This document shows, piece after piece, positions 50,959-59,602 of a DNA stretch of 64,000 bases. Origin of the DNA: CAZHNW01 sp942491575 (lineage in GTDB: Bacteria > Spirochaetota > UBA4802 > UBA5550). Location of the stretch: contig CALOBT010000025.1 in NCBI GenBank assembly GCA_942491575.1, positions 1,426,001 to 1,490,000 of the forward strand, in the 5' to 3' direction. A model generated the notes under the pieces. It was given only the letters and a program-made list of their open reading frames with translations, made no database searches and had not been told where the DNA came from. Made by a program: the position numbers and the translations under genes. How positions within the stretch are numbered: the stretch's first letter is position 1; each line of letters begins with the position of its first letter.

Positions 50959-51919
50959 AAACCTCCAGCAGAGCATTTGTTTTTTCGTTCCTGTCCTTCA
51001 CCAGGGCCTCATTACCGGAGAGAAAACAAAAAGGAAGGAGTTCCACCAGAAGTCTCTGCGGCAGTCTCTTTTCATAAACCACTCCCAGGGCCTCTCCGCA
51101 GACATCCTCTACTACACTGTTAAATTCCCCTTCATCAACAACCATCTCACCTGAATGGTTAAAAATCGGCATCTCCGCGTCGACCTGTATAGTCCTCCCC
51201 CCGTCCTTCAGGGCAACCTGCAGGCTGTTCCCCATTCCGTCGGCATCCCGGATTTCAATAATGGCAACGGAACGGTCAGGAAGTTTAAGGAGCTCCATCA
51301 CCCTCGCCTTCTGACGCTTCGCCAGTTCGGGACTGATGCCGGCGATAAATATACGCCCTGCAGTAATTTCAGGATTATCCAGAATTTCAAGCTTTGAAAT
51401 TTTTTTCGCCTCGGAAGGGTAGATGCGGGCTTCGGCACTTCCCCCGCCGGAGCCGTAGAAACCGAAACGCTGGAGCTGCATGCTTCCATAGAGACCCATG
51501 TTTTCAAGGTAATCATTGAGGCTTTCACGGATGCAGGAAGTTGGAAGAGACAGCTGACTGTGACTTACTCCATGGCAGTCAAGAACAGTTCGAAAATCAC
51601 GGCGAAAACACCATGGCGCAAGGTAAAGAACCAGTTCAACGAAGGAAGAAAATTTTCCGCTTTTAACCTCCAACCGATAACTGTCGAAGGATCCAGGCTG
51701 AAAAAGTATATCACCCGCTTCCGTGTCAAATTTGCCCAGACCTGCGGCGGCTGTAAGGGCGATGATATCCTCAAAGATGGGAAGATACTTCGGGTGTTGT
51801 GAGAGATAAGAACCGGCACCGCTTATACGAACCGGTTTTTCATAGGCAAGGGCCACTGCACAGATCTGCCGCAGAGATATCCAGTCAAGACCGGGAATAT
51901 CTGCTGCAGGAGGAGTCAC
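50936..51919 (-). CDS. RtcA-like RNA 3'-phosphate cyclase family protein, probably catalytically altered
   Basis: A 327-residue protein close to RtcA in length. Family matches include 'KPVRISGAGSYLSQHPKYL', 'QRFGFYGSGGGSAEARI' (RtcA H/R-GFYPAGGG), 'DADGMGNSLQV' (GPGN) and a terminal 'EKTN'. Two key parts differ: the N-terminal DG-x-GEGGGQ loop is replaced by 'DIPGLDWISLRQ', and the nucleophilic His of the HLLTN-type motif is Asn in 'NEKTN'. Guanylylation by the normal mechanism should be impossible, as in eukaryotic Rcl1. It starts at GTG 51919 inside the serS stop (GTGA overlap), so it is translationally coupled to seryl-tRNA synthetase. Confidence 0.75.
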   Translation of the reverse strand: MTPPAADIPGLDWISLRQICAVALAYEKPVRISGAGSYLSQHPKYLPIFEDIIALTAAAGLGKFDTEAGDILFQPGSFDSYRLEVKSGKFSSFVELVLYLAPWCFRRDFRTVLDCHGVSHSQLSLPTSCIRESLNDYLENMGLYGSMQLQRFGFYGSGGGSAEARIYPSEAKKISKLEILDNPEITAGRIFIAGISPELAKRQKARVMELLKLPDRSVAIIEIRDADGMGNSLQVALKDGGRTIQVDAEMPIFNHSGEMVVDEGEFNSVVEDVCGEALGVVYEKRLPQRLLVELLPFCFLSGNEALVKDRNEKTNALLEVFSSLRDH

Positions 51920-53190
51920 CCCTGGGCCTTCCGGTTCATGTAGGGCTGCAGCGCCTCCGGTATTTCAATAGAGCCGTCGGCCTTCTGATAATTTTCCATA
52001 ATGGCCGCCATGGTTCGTCCCGCTGCGAGACCGGACCCATTGAGGGTATGCAGGTATGCCGCCTTCCCCCCCTTCTCCTTTCTATATCGGATCCTGGCGC
52101 GGCGTGCCTGGTAATCGAGAAAATTCGAACAGGAAGATATCTCAAGGTACCGGTTCAGTCCCGGCATCCAGACTTCAAGGTCATAGGTCTTCGCGGATGA
52201 GGCGGAGGTGTCACCGCTGCATAGGAGAACCTTTCGGTAATGAAGATTAAGGCGTTTCAAAACCTCTTCGGCATTTGCTGTCAGTTTTTCCAGCTCGTCA
52301 AAACTGGTTTCCGGTTCAACAAACTTTACCAGTTCCACCTTCTGAAACTGGTGCACCCTCACCAGGCCCCGGGTATCCTTTCCTGCCGCCCCGGCTTCCC
52401 GGCGAAAACAGGAGGACTGCATCGTCACATGGATGGGAAGATCTTCCCCCTCGATAATTTCATCACGGTATAGGTTAGTCAGGGGAACCTCCGCGGTGGG
52501 GATCAGTGAGAGTCCGTCACGTTCCATCCGATAGTACTCATCCTGAAACTTTGGATACTGGCCGGTTCCGATCATACTCTCGTCATTTACTATGAAGGGC
52601 CCGAAAATTTCAGTATAATTATGTTCAGTGGTGTGGAGATCCAGCATGAAGTTTATGATTGACCGTTCCAGCTGTGCAGCCAGTCCTCGGTAGACATAGA
52701 AACGGGCACCGGCAAGTTTTACCCCCCGCTCAAAATCGAGGATGCCGGAATCGGTTCCTATTTCGTAATGGGGTTTCGGTTCAAAATCAAAAACAGGTTT
52801 TTCTCCCCATTCGTAGACAATTTCATTGTCCGCTTCGTCTGCACCGGTTGGGACCGATTCATTCAGTATATTGGGGATGGAGAGATGCATATCATTATAA
52901 CTCTCATTGAGCAGGTTAAGCTTTTCATCGAGGGCCTTTATTTCATCACCGATACCTGAAACTTCCTTCATAACCTCTGAAGCGTCTTCACCCTTTGATT
53001 TCAGAACACCTATCTGTTTAGAGACACGGTTTCTCTTTTCCCTCAGTTCATCTGTCAGGGTAATCAGTTCACGCCTCTGCTCATCAACACTTTTGAGCTC
53101 ATCAATATCAACGGCCTTCTCCATGTGGCGCCGCTTAAGCAAGTCCCGGATGCCTTCAATATCTTCGCGAATTATTTTAGGGTCTATCAT
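51916..53190 (-). CDS. serS: Seryl-tRNA synthetase
   Basis: From ATG 53190 (GGAG seven bases upstream) the protein has 424 residues. The N-terminal tRNA-binding coiled coil runs over residues 30-105. The class II core shows motif 2 in 'SSCFRREAGAAGKDTRG', the serine/AMP pocket 'TAEVPLTNLYRDEI', 'EISSCSNFLDYQARR', and motif 3 'NGSGLAAGRTMAAIMENY'. It charges tRNA-Ser and, where present, tRNA-Sec. The RtcA-like gene is translated from the overlapping stop. Upstream lie a 104-bp symmetric repeat and tRNA-Phe. Confidence 0.96.
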   Translation of the reverse strand: MIDPKIIREDIEGIRDLLKRRHMEKAVDIDELKSVDEQRRELITLTDELREKRNRVSKQIGVLKSKGEDASEVMKEVSGIGDEIKALDEKLNLLNESYNDMHLSIPNILNESVPTGADEADNEIVYEWGEKPVFDFEPKPHYEIGTDSGILDFERGVKLAGARFYVYRGLAAQLERSIINFMLDLHTTEHNYTEIFGPFIVNDESMIGTGQYPKFQDEYYRMERDGLSLIPTAEVPLTNLYRDEIIEGEDLPIHVTMQSSCFRREAGAAGKDTRGLVRVHQFQKVELVKFVEPETSFDELEKLTANAEEVLKRLNLHYRKVLLCSGDTSASSAKTYDLEVWMPGLNRYLEISSCSNFLDYQARRARIRYRKEKGGKAAYLHTLNGSGLAAGRTMAAIMENYQKADGSIEIPEALQPYMNRKAQG

Positions 53191-53270
53191 AGCGCTTCTC
53201 CGTATCGGTTTCTGGAGGGACATTAATGAAAAATTCTGTTCATTTTGTCAAGAGTATTGAGGTGACGGGC

Positions 53271-53374
53271 CCCATTTATCGAAGGTGAGGTTTCATTTAT
53301 TGAAGGCGAGGATTCATTTATTGAAGGCGAGGTTCGCCAACCTCGCCTTCAATAAATGAAAAATGATAAATGGG
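53271..53374. repeat. 104-bp symmetric element: tandem 21-mers plus long perfect hairpin
   Basis: The ends CCCATTTATC (53271-53280) and GATAAATGGG (53365-53374) are perfect inverted repeats. Inside, a 21-bp unit (GAAGGcGAGG-x-TTCATTTATT) occurs twice in tandem (53281-53301, 53302-53322) and starts a third time. The third copy, with the end of the second, pairs perfectly over 22 bp (53313-53334 with 53339-53360) around a CGCC loop. It sits between the tRNA-Phe terminator and serS. It may be a MITE-like unit or an RNA-level regulator of serS. Confidence 0.8.
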
Positions 53375-53386
53375 AATTAATAAAAT

Positions 53387-53414
53387 AAAGGACTTGAAAA
53401 TATTCAAGTCCTTT
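53387..53414 (-). terminator. Rho-independent terminator of tRNA-Phe
   Basis: AAAGGACTTGAA and TTCAAGTCCTTT form a perfect 12-bp stem with a 4-base loop. On the minus strand it is followed by ATTTTATT, 17 bp after the tRNA 3' end. Confidence 0.82.
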
Positions 53415-53431
53415 AATGGGGTGTTGAAGAT

Positions 53432-53504
53432 TGGTCAGGGACGGAGTCGAACCGCCGACACGGGGATTTTCAGTCCCCTGCTCTACCGACTGAGCTACCT
53501 GACC
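53432..53504 (-). tRNA. tRNA-Phe (anticodon GAA)
   Basis: The acceptor stem is GGTCAGG/CCTGACC with discriminator A. The D arm has GCTCAGTCGGTAGAGC. The anticodon stem-loop is GGGGA-CTGAAAA-TCCCC, with GAA in the centre. The T arm is GGCGG-TTCGACT-CCGTC. The total length is 73 nt and the 3' CCA is not encoded, so it must be added by CCA-transferase. Confidence 0.97.
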
Positions 53505-53520
53505 CCTCAAAACAAGAACA

Positions 53521-53548
53521 TAAATAATATACGGTCGCAATATGTCAA
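53521..53548 (-). promoter_or_regulatory. Promoter of tRNA-Phe
   Basis: On the minus strand TTGACA (53548-53543) is followed after 16 bp by TATTTA (53526-53521), 16 bp before the tRNA 5' end. It overlaps the first codons of the divergent TPR gene. Confidence 0.55.
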
Positions 53549-54483
53549 CCAGTAAAATAATTTTTCTTTCACTCTCCATTTTTTTTCACAGCGAGAGTGC
53601 ACAAGATACATCCCTGTTGAAAGAATCATGGGATTTCTATTACAGACGGGGAATGCTTCAATACAATGCAGAGATGTACGACTTCTCAATTGGCAGTCTC
53701 CAAAAGGCCCTGCGAAAGAAACCTGATCTCTACCAGGCGGCCAATACCCTGGCCAAAATATACCAGATGCAAAACAAGCAGCGAGATGCCCTGCTGGCTT
53801 TTGAACGTTCTCTGAAAATCAAGGAGCGCCAGCCTGAAGTTCTCTGCGAGGCGGCTCTGCAGCATGAATTTTTTGCACAATATGAAACCGCCTTCCGCTA
53901 TTTGAAAAAATCCATCGCCCTCGATGCATCATTTGTCAAAAGCCATGCCCATATCGTCCGCTTCTATTACCATAAAAATAACACCTCCCAGGCACGCCGG
54001 CACCTCGCCAGAAGTATTGAGCTGGGGAAAAAAAAGGGCCTGGTCCATTTCGAAAAAGCCCGGAGGGCGGAGACTGCGGGGCAATATAACCTCGCAGTCA
54101 ATCTTTACAAGCTCTCTCTTGAAGAAAGTCCCGCCTGGACTGATGCCCATCTGCGTATATACGAAATTTACCGAATGCAGAAAAAATATCCCGCCGCGGT
54201 AAAAACGCTGGAGAAACTGGTTCGCATGATCCCATTCCATGAGAAGACCCGAATATACCTGGGACACCTCTACTTTGCAAAAAAAATTTCCAGATACCGG
54301 GATTACAATATCCGCCTCGCCCTCAAACACCTCAATAAAGCAATGGAACTGAATCCGAATAATCCTGAAACCTTTCATGTCCTCTCTGACATCTATCTTT
54401 TCATCGGTGATGACGTGAAGGGGGAAAAAATGAAGAAAAAGGCATATGCCCTGGAAGAGGACCAGGGTTTAAGCGGAAAGTAG
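53542..54483 (+). CDS. Exported TPR-repeat protein
   Basis: A 313-residue protein with a short signal-like start ('IIFLSLSIFFHSESAQ') followed by about six to seven tetratricopeptide units, for example 'GMLQYNAEMYDFSIGSLQKAL', 'AKIYQMQNKQRDALLAFERSL', 'EFFAQYETAFRYLKKSI' and 'GQYNLAVNLYKLSLEE'. No catalytic domain. No Shine-Dalgarno precedes the ATG, and its first codons overlap the tRNA-Phe promoter, so the true start may be slightly downstream. Likely a periplasmic scaffold; partner unknown. Confidence 0.83.
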   Translation: MSTSKIIFLSLSIFFHSESAQDTSLLKESWDFYYRRGMLQYNAEMYDFSIGSLQKALRKKPDLYQAANTLAKIYQMQNKQRDALLAFERSLKIKERQPEVLCEAALQHEFFAQYETAFRYLKKSIALDASFVKSHAHIVRFYYHKNNTSQARRHLARSIELGKKKGLVHFEKARRAETAGQYNLAVNLYKLSLEESPAWTDAHLRIYEIYRMQKKYPAAVKTLEKLVRMIPFHEKTRIYLGHLYFAKKISRYRDYNIRLALKHLNKAMELNPNNPETFHVLSDIYLFIGDDVKGEKMKKKAYALEEDQGLSGK

Positions 54484-54685
54484 CATGCCAACCACCTTTC
54501 AACCTGCAACCATCCGATCTGTGCAAACCTGTGACTATACTTTATTTTCATGTTCACTGTTCAGGAAATCACCTGCATCTATTAGAGATATACTGACTAT
54601 AAATATGAAAAAGTCAAACTGGCACCTGAATAAATTTATCTTGAATAAATCCTCAACCTGTGGTAATGATTAAATATTAAAAGTT

Positions 54686-56014
54686 ATGAAATCATCAGAT
54701 GTCATTGATATAAACTCATTTACACGCTTTCCCCTCACTGCAATTTCATTGACAATAATCGCCATTGCAGCCTCAGCAATTATTGCATATTTTTCATATG
54801 AGGCATCTTTTAAATATGCACAGAAACATTACCAGGAGATGTATCTCTCAAAAGCCCGTCTTGTCGCAAAGGAAGCGCGCAACAACATCAAAAAACCGAA
54901 AAGAGAGCTCATTAAAGCGATTCAATCCTATTATTATTCCATCGGTGCAAGGCCATCTGATGAATATCTCTGTGTGGTGGACAGTCGTGCCATTCTTCTT
55001 GTTCACACCGCCCACGAAAACACAGTAGGCAATAATGCCGGGAAAAATCAAATTCTTGACCAGGAAAATCAGCCCCTCTGCTCCCTTTCTGATCTGATTC
55101 AAACATCAGGAGACTTTGTTGGCAACTACATCTCCAGCGCAGGAGAGAGACAGGTTGCAGCCTTTGTAAACATAAAGGAACTCGACTGGACAATCGGGGT
55201 ACACCGAAAAAAAGATGCCCTCTTAAAGGAAGTACGCGCGGACTTCATACCGGTAATAATCGGTTTTATCATAGTAATTCTATTATTCCTGCCATTTTCA
55301 TTTGCAGTATTAATATTTACCTACTACAGAACCATAAGAAAAAGGGACCTGATCGAAAATCATCTTCATAACTCCCTTAGAGAAAAGGAAGTTATGCTGA
55401 CTGAAATCCACCATCGTGTAAAAAATAACCTCCAGGTGATTATCAGCTTAATCAATCTGCAGATCATGGGAAAGGATTCAGAGTTAAACAATGAAGCCTT
55501 AAAAACAATAGAACAGCGCATCAAGTCAATGGCGATAGTTCACGAAAAACTATACCAGTCTGACAACTATGCTGATATCGATTTCAGGGAATTGCTTGAT
55601 TCCCTTGTACGTGAGTCGAAATACGCCTTTTCAGAAACAATAAAAAACATCAACATCACAATCAATATTGATAAAATATCAATCGGCCTCAACCACGCTA
55701 TCCCCTGCGCCCTTATTATCAATGAATTGCTCACAAACTCATTCAAACATGCATTTCACAATAGAGATGACGGTGAAATAGTTATATCCGCTTCCACCAA
55801 TCCAGAATCCGGTGAGGTACATTTCAAATATAAAGATAACGGCCCCGGATTCGACCGGGAAAAACATGCAAAAACCGGTATTGGACTGACCATAGCTACG
55901 GCCCTGGCGAATCAACTCTCTGGAGAACTGATTATCAATTCCGACAGGGGTGCCTCATACATACTTTCCTTTCAGCCTGAACCAATTGGACACAAAAGCA
56001 GAATAAACTCTTGA
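54686..56014 (+). CDS. Membrane sensor histidine kinase (Cache-like sensor, HisKA_2, HATPase)
   Basis: Two transmembrane helices (about residues 17-38 and 188-214) flank a periplasmic domain of about 150 residues with Cache-like features ('DEYLCVVDSRAILLVHTAHENTVG', 'ELDWTIGVHRKKDAL'). The phospho-acceptor box is 'LTEIHHRVKNNLQVIISLI', the HisKA_2/HWE-like type, followed by an HATPase with 'LIINELLTNSFKHAF', 'DNGPGFD' and 'TGIGLTIATAL'. Kinases of this type often feed stand-alone receivers or output hybrids; none is adjacent. It may use the receiver proteins at 58-59.6 kb. Confidence 0.9.
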   Translation: MKSSDVIDINSFTRFPLTAISLTIIAIAASAIIAYFSYEASFKYAQKHYQEMYLSKARLVAKEARNNIKKPKRELIKAIQSYYYSIGARPSDEYLCVVDSRAILLVHTAHENTVGNNAGKNQILDQENQPLCSLSDLIQTSGDFVGNYISSAGERQVAAFVNIKELDWTIGVHRKKDALLKEVRADFIPVIIGFIIVILLFLPFSFAVLIFTYYRTIRKRDLIENHLHNSLREKEVMLTEIHHRVKNNLQVIISLINLQIMGKDSELNNEALKTIEQRIKSMAIVHEKLYQSDNYADIDFRELLDSLVRESKYAFSETIKNINITINIDKISIGLNHAIPCALIINELLTNSFKHAFHNRDDGEIVISASTNPESGEVHFKYKDNGPGFDREKHAKTGIGLTIATALANQLSGELIINSDRGASYILSFQPEPIGHKSRINS

Positions 56015-56045
56015 CAGACTTCCACATGCGAATGATAGCTTTCAC

Positions 56046-57245
56046 ATGATTCAGAGTAAACAACATACAATATATGTCACCCGAGGCCAGGGTCCCTTTG
56101 AAAATGCCAGGGCTGCCCTCGCCCAAATTGATCCCTTCCTGTACCAGGGAAAATCTGTTCTTATCAAACCGAATGCGGGACGTATAACTCACCCGGCTTC
56201 AGGGATCAACACACACCCGGAAGCACTTGCGGGAGTAATCGAAGCGCTGCAGAAAGGCGGTGCCGGAAAAATTGCCATCGGAGAAAGTCCCATTGTGGGA
56301 GTCAATACCATGGAGTCCTTCAGGGCTGCGGGTATTGCTGAAGTAGCTGCACGCTACAATCTTGAGCTTATTGATTTCGACGCGGGGCAATGGTCCCTGA
56401 AGGATATCCCCGACGGAAAAATTCTCAAAAATACAAAAATATGCAATCCCGTCCTTGAATTTGATATTCTCCTTTCCCTTCCCGTCGCCAAATGCCACAT
56501 GCATACGGGGGTAACCCTGGGAATCAAAAACATGAAGGGCTGCCTCTACCGGAGGGAAAAAATCCGCTATCACCAGCTGGAATATCCTGCGGGGAATGAG
56601 CTTCCCGAAAAAACCCTCGATACCGCCATTGCTGACCTGGCAACTATCCTTATGCCGGACATAACAGTGATAGACGGATTTATCGGCATGGAGGGACTTG
56701 GCCCCTCCGGGGGAGAAAGTCTGCAGTCTGATTTCGCAGTGGCATCAGCGGACCCCCTGGGAGCGGACATCATCGGATCAGTAATGATGGGAAAAGCCCC
56801 CGCAGAGATACCGCACCTGCGACTCATTGCGAAAAAAAGTGATCGTTCCATCAATGCAGAGGCCTACAATGTTTCCCCGGCAAACTACAGGGACTTCAGC
56901 TCAAAATACAAGGCCCCGCCCACGGATATTTCTGTAGAGTTTCCCGATGTCGAGCTGATTGATAAAGACTCCTGCAGTGCCTGTCTTTCAACAGTGATGC
57001 TCTTTCTAAAACGTTTCAGAAAAGACCTTAATCAGTACATTGCAGATGACCGGGGACTATCCATTGCCATTGGGAAAGGAGTTACCGAAGAAGACATTAA
57101 AGAGTACACAATTCTGGTGGGCAACTGCGCCAAGCAGAATTCATGCGACAATATCTTCGTCAAGGGCTGCCCTCCAGTGGCTACACGTATTTTTGAAGCC
57201 TTTACCGGAAGCGAACCCGCTGACAATGAACCTGATGTAAAGTGA
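56046..57245 (+). CDS. DUF362-family Fe-S protein
   Basis: A 399-residue protein with the DUF362 core: 'VLIKPNAGR', 'HPEALAGVIEALQKGGAGKIAIGESP', 'LLSLPVAKCHMHTGVTLGIKNMKGCLYRREK' and 'ITVIDGFIGMEGLGPSGG'. Instead of the two tandem ferredoxin motifs of some DUF362 proteins, the C-terminal region has spaced cysteines ('DSCSACLST', 'GNCAKQNSCDN', 'KGCPPV') that could ligate a cluster. The family is common in anaerobes and has no settled function. It starts 31 bp after the histidine kinase stop, without a clear ribosome site. Confidence 0.82.
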   Translation: MIQSKQHTIYVTRGQGPFENARAALAQIDPFLYQGKSVLIKPNAGRITHPASGINTHPEALAGVIEALQKGGAGKIAIGESPIVGVNTMESFRAAGIAEVAARYNLELIDFDAGQWSLKDIPDGKILKNTKICNPVLEFDILLSLPVAKCHMHTGVTLGIKNMKGCLYRREKIRYHQLEYPAGNELPEKTLDTAIADLATILMPDITVIDGFIGMEGLGPSGGESLQSDFAVASADPLGADIIGSVMMGKAPAEIPHLRLIAKKSDRSINAEAYNVSPANYRDFSSKYKAPPTDISVEFPDVELIDKDSCSACLSTVMLFLKRFRKDLNQYIADDRGLSIAIGKGVTEEDIKEYTILVGNCAKQNSCDNIFVKGCPPVATRIFEAFTGSEPADNEPDVK

Positions 57246-57533
57246 TATTTATTTCCCCGACAAAGTCATTATTACCTCTCTATTTAGATATAATACCAGA
57301 ACAGAGAGGGGCCTTGAAGTTGACATCAATACATTCTATTGAAAAATTCTTTTCAATCATCAACCTGAGCAAAATAATACACGAGACAATGAACTCATAA
57401 ATATGATAAAAAGGAACAAGGTTCAAGGAACTGGTGGTCACTCCCAAACCTGAAATTTTCGGTTTTAGCCTTGAGCATTGGTGGGGACAAAATAACTTGC
57501 CCCTTGCCCCTTGTCCCTTATAACTTTCTACTT

Positions 57534-57920
57534 TTAAGCCCTCCCCATAACAATACCGAGCTTATCAATCTTTCTTTTTATCCGTTCCATGTCTTTATTC
57601 ATGGTTAACCTGTTCAGGACACAGTGATCAATAATTGTTCCCATCCTGGATTCAATCCTGGAAATATTTTTTTCAATCTGATCATAGGCGACGGAATATT
57701 TCTTCTCAATCTTCTTCTGTTTCATTCGGTCCGCGTTACCAGCAGGATTATCCCCCAATATCCAGACCCCCTTAACGGTAACCCTCTCCTTCGGCCATGA
57801 ACAACTCTTATAGGCGGCGTGATAGGCGGTATTGACGGCCTCTTCTTCACTTTCAGCCTGCAGAATTACCTGCTCATTCATTTGCTCCACAAAATTAAAA
57901 ATAACCACGTAGTTTTCCAT
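57534..57920 (-). CDS. Small unknown protein with C-terminal coiled coil
   Basis: Not recognised. This 128-residue protein has a strong ribosome site (AAAGGAG, seven bases before the ATG). Residues 1-60 look like a small alpha/beta domain ('MENYVVIFNFVEQMNEQVILQAESEEEAVNTAY') resembling stress- or stalling-related small domains only loosely. Residues 65-125 form a Lys/Ile/Met-rich helix with heptad character. No signal peptide. Single-gene unit. Confidence 0.68.
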   Translation of the reverse strand: MENYVVIFNFVEQMNEQVILQAESEEEAVNTAYHAAYKSCSWPKERVTVKGVWILGDNPAGNADRMKQKKIEKKYSVAYDQIEKNISRIESRMGTIIDHCVLNRLTMNKDMERIKRKIDKLGIVMGRA

Positions 57921-58178
57921 TTTCCAGCTCCTTTTATCCGTTCTTACTGAGGATACGAAGGAGCCCCGCAGATATTTAAATTATTTTACTGAAATTTTAC
58001 TTTTTTTGCAGACTTTAAAGAAGTATTCATGTAATCTTTACAGATATATTTGCCCATCGATACGATCTTTTGTTTCCGTTTATTCGCGAATTTCTGTTAA
58101 AATTTAAATTCAATCCATATTAATTAAACCAACTGTAATATTGAAAATTTCGAACAATCAATTACTGTAAACTGCCGG

Positions 58179-59204
58179 CTATTTATCTGAAAATGTATCT
58201 TTAACCTTCAACACTTCAGGAACCACTTCCATAAAAGCAGGGACAAGTTCAGGATCGAAATGCTCCCCCTTCTCATCTTCGATTAGCTTTAAGGCTTTTT
58301 CTACGGGCCATGGTTCTTTATATGGCCGCTTGCTGGTGAGGGCGTCAAAAACATCTGCTATTGCGGTAATTCTGCCATAAAGGCTGATCTCCCTACCTGC
58401 AAGCCCCTGAGGATAGCCTTTTCCATTCCACTTTTCATGATGCTCATAGGAAACGGTAGCTGCAACGGTAAGCAGGTCAGAGGACTGTTCACCAATTATC
58501 TTATAGCCGTAGTAACTGTGCTTTCTCATTTCATTCCATTCATCATCATCCAGCTTACCCGGCTTGAGTAATATCTTATCTGAAATACCTATTTTCCCTA
58601 TATCATGCATCGGTGCTGCGTGAAGTATCAGTTCCGCTTCATTGTCACTTTTACCAATGGCCTGTGCTATCAGTTTGCAGTAGTGGCTCATTCGCATTAC
58701 ATGCATACCTGTTTCATTGTCCTTGTATTCTGCTGCCCTCCCAAGCTTACGTATAACCTCCAGCCTTGTGGCGTGGAGTTCCGCAGTACGTTTTTTCACT
58801 TCTTCTTCAAGGTGATCCCGGTGTCGCTTCAGTTCCATATGATTATGAACCCGCCGCTTTACCAGGCCTGGATTAAATGGTTTTGTTATATAATCAACAG
58901 CCCCAAGAGCTAATCCCTTTTCTTCACTGACAACTTCATTCATTGCAGTAATAAAAATAACAGGAATATCCTTTGTTACTGCGTTGGATTTTAAATTTTC
59001 GCATACGGTATAACCGTCCATTTCAGGCATCATAATATCCAGAAGGATTAAATCAGGCTGTTGATGAGTTCTTGCCAGCTCCAGGGCCCTATCACCCCGA
59101 GTTGCAGCTGTTACGGCAAATTCATCTTTCAGTATTTCCATCAGGACTTGAATATTGTCCGGAATATCATCAACTATGAGGACCTGCTGTTTTTGATTAT
59201 TCAT
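58179..59204 (-). CDS. Response regulator with HD-GYP phosphodiesterase output (RpfG-like)
   Basis: A 341-residue REC-HD-GYP protein. The receiver has 'VLIVDDIPDNIQVL', phospho-Asp in 'LILLDIMMPEMDG' and 'YITKPFNPG'. The HD-GYP domain has 'MHDIGKIGISDKIL', 'HHEKWNGKGYPQGL' and 'IADVFDALTSKRPYK', all catalytic residues present. It should hydrolyse cyclic-di-GMP when phosphorylated. It is the last gene of a three-gene unit with a stand-alone receiver and a hybrid kinase, and is a close paralogue of the protein at 28200. Confidence 0.95.
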   Translation of the reverse strand: MNNQKQQVLIVDDIPDNIQVLMEILKDEFAVTAATRGDRALELARTHQQPDLILLDIMMPEMDGYTVCENLKSNAVTKDIPVIFITAMNEVVSEEKGLALGAVDYITKPFNPGLVKRRVHNHMELKRHRDHLEEEVKKRTAELHATRLEVIRKLGRAAEYKDNETGMHVMRMSHYCKLIAQAIGKSDNEAELILHAAPMHDIGKIGISDKILLKPGKLDDDEWNEMRKHSYYGYKIIGEQSSDLLTVAATVSYEHHEKWNGKGYPQGLAGREISLYGRITAIADVFDALTSKRPYKEPWPVEKALKLIEDEKGEHFDPELVPAFMEVVPEVLKVKDTFSDK

Positions 59205-59232
59205 AATATCTCCTTCACAGATAAATAATTAT

Positions 59233-59601
59233 TTATATATACTGTTGTATTTTAGAATAAAGTTCATCTACCTCTACCGGCTTTATTAAATACCCAACAG
59301 CTCCTGTTTTCTCTATGTTATCAGCCAATTTTGATTCATTCGATCCGGAAATATATATTACCGGTATATGCTGCGTCCTTTTATCTCCCTTCAAGCGTTT
59401 ACATATCTCGTATCCGCTGACATCGGGGAGAACGACATCCAGCAGAATAATATCAGGCAGAGGATCCTTATTGATAATCTCCATCATCCTTTCTCCCGTT
59501 TTAGATACAACTACAGCATATTTATCTTTTAATATTTCCACCATTATCTGTAAATTTTCAGCAGCGTCATCTACGACAAGAACCTTCTTTTTCGAATTCA
59601 A
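59233..59601 (-). CDS. Stand-alone receiver-domain response regulator
   Basis: A 122-residue CheY-like receiver: 'VLVVDDAAENLQIM', phospho-Asp in 'IILLDVVLPDVSG', Ser in 'VIYISGSNE' and Lys in 'YLIKPVEVDEL'. It starts at TTG 59601 with GGGAGGAG four bases upstream, inside the end of the hybrid kinase gene. It is the extra middle member compared with the paralogous module at 28-34 kb and could be a phosphate shuttle or sink between the kinase HPt and the HD-GYP regulator. Confidence 0.92.
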   Translation of the reverse strand: MNSKKKVLVVDDAAENLQIMVEILKDKYAVVVSKTGERMMEIINKDPLPDIILLDVVLPDVSGYEICKRLKGDKRTQHIPVIYISGSNESKLADNIEKTGAVGYLIKPVEVDELYSKIQQYI

Positions 59602-59602
59602 T

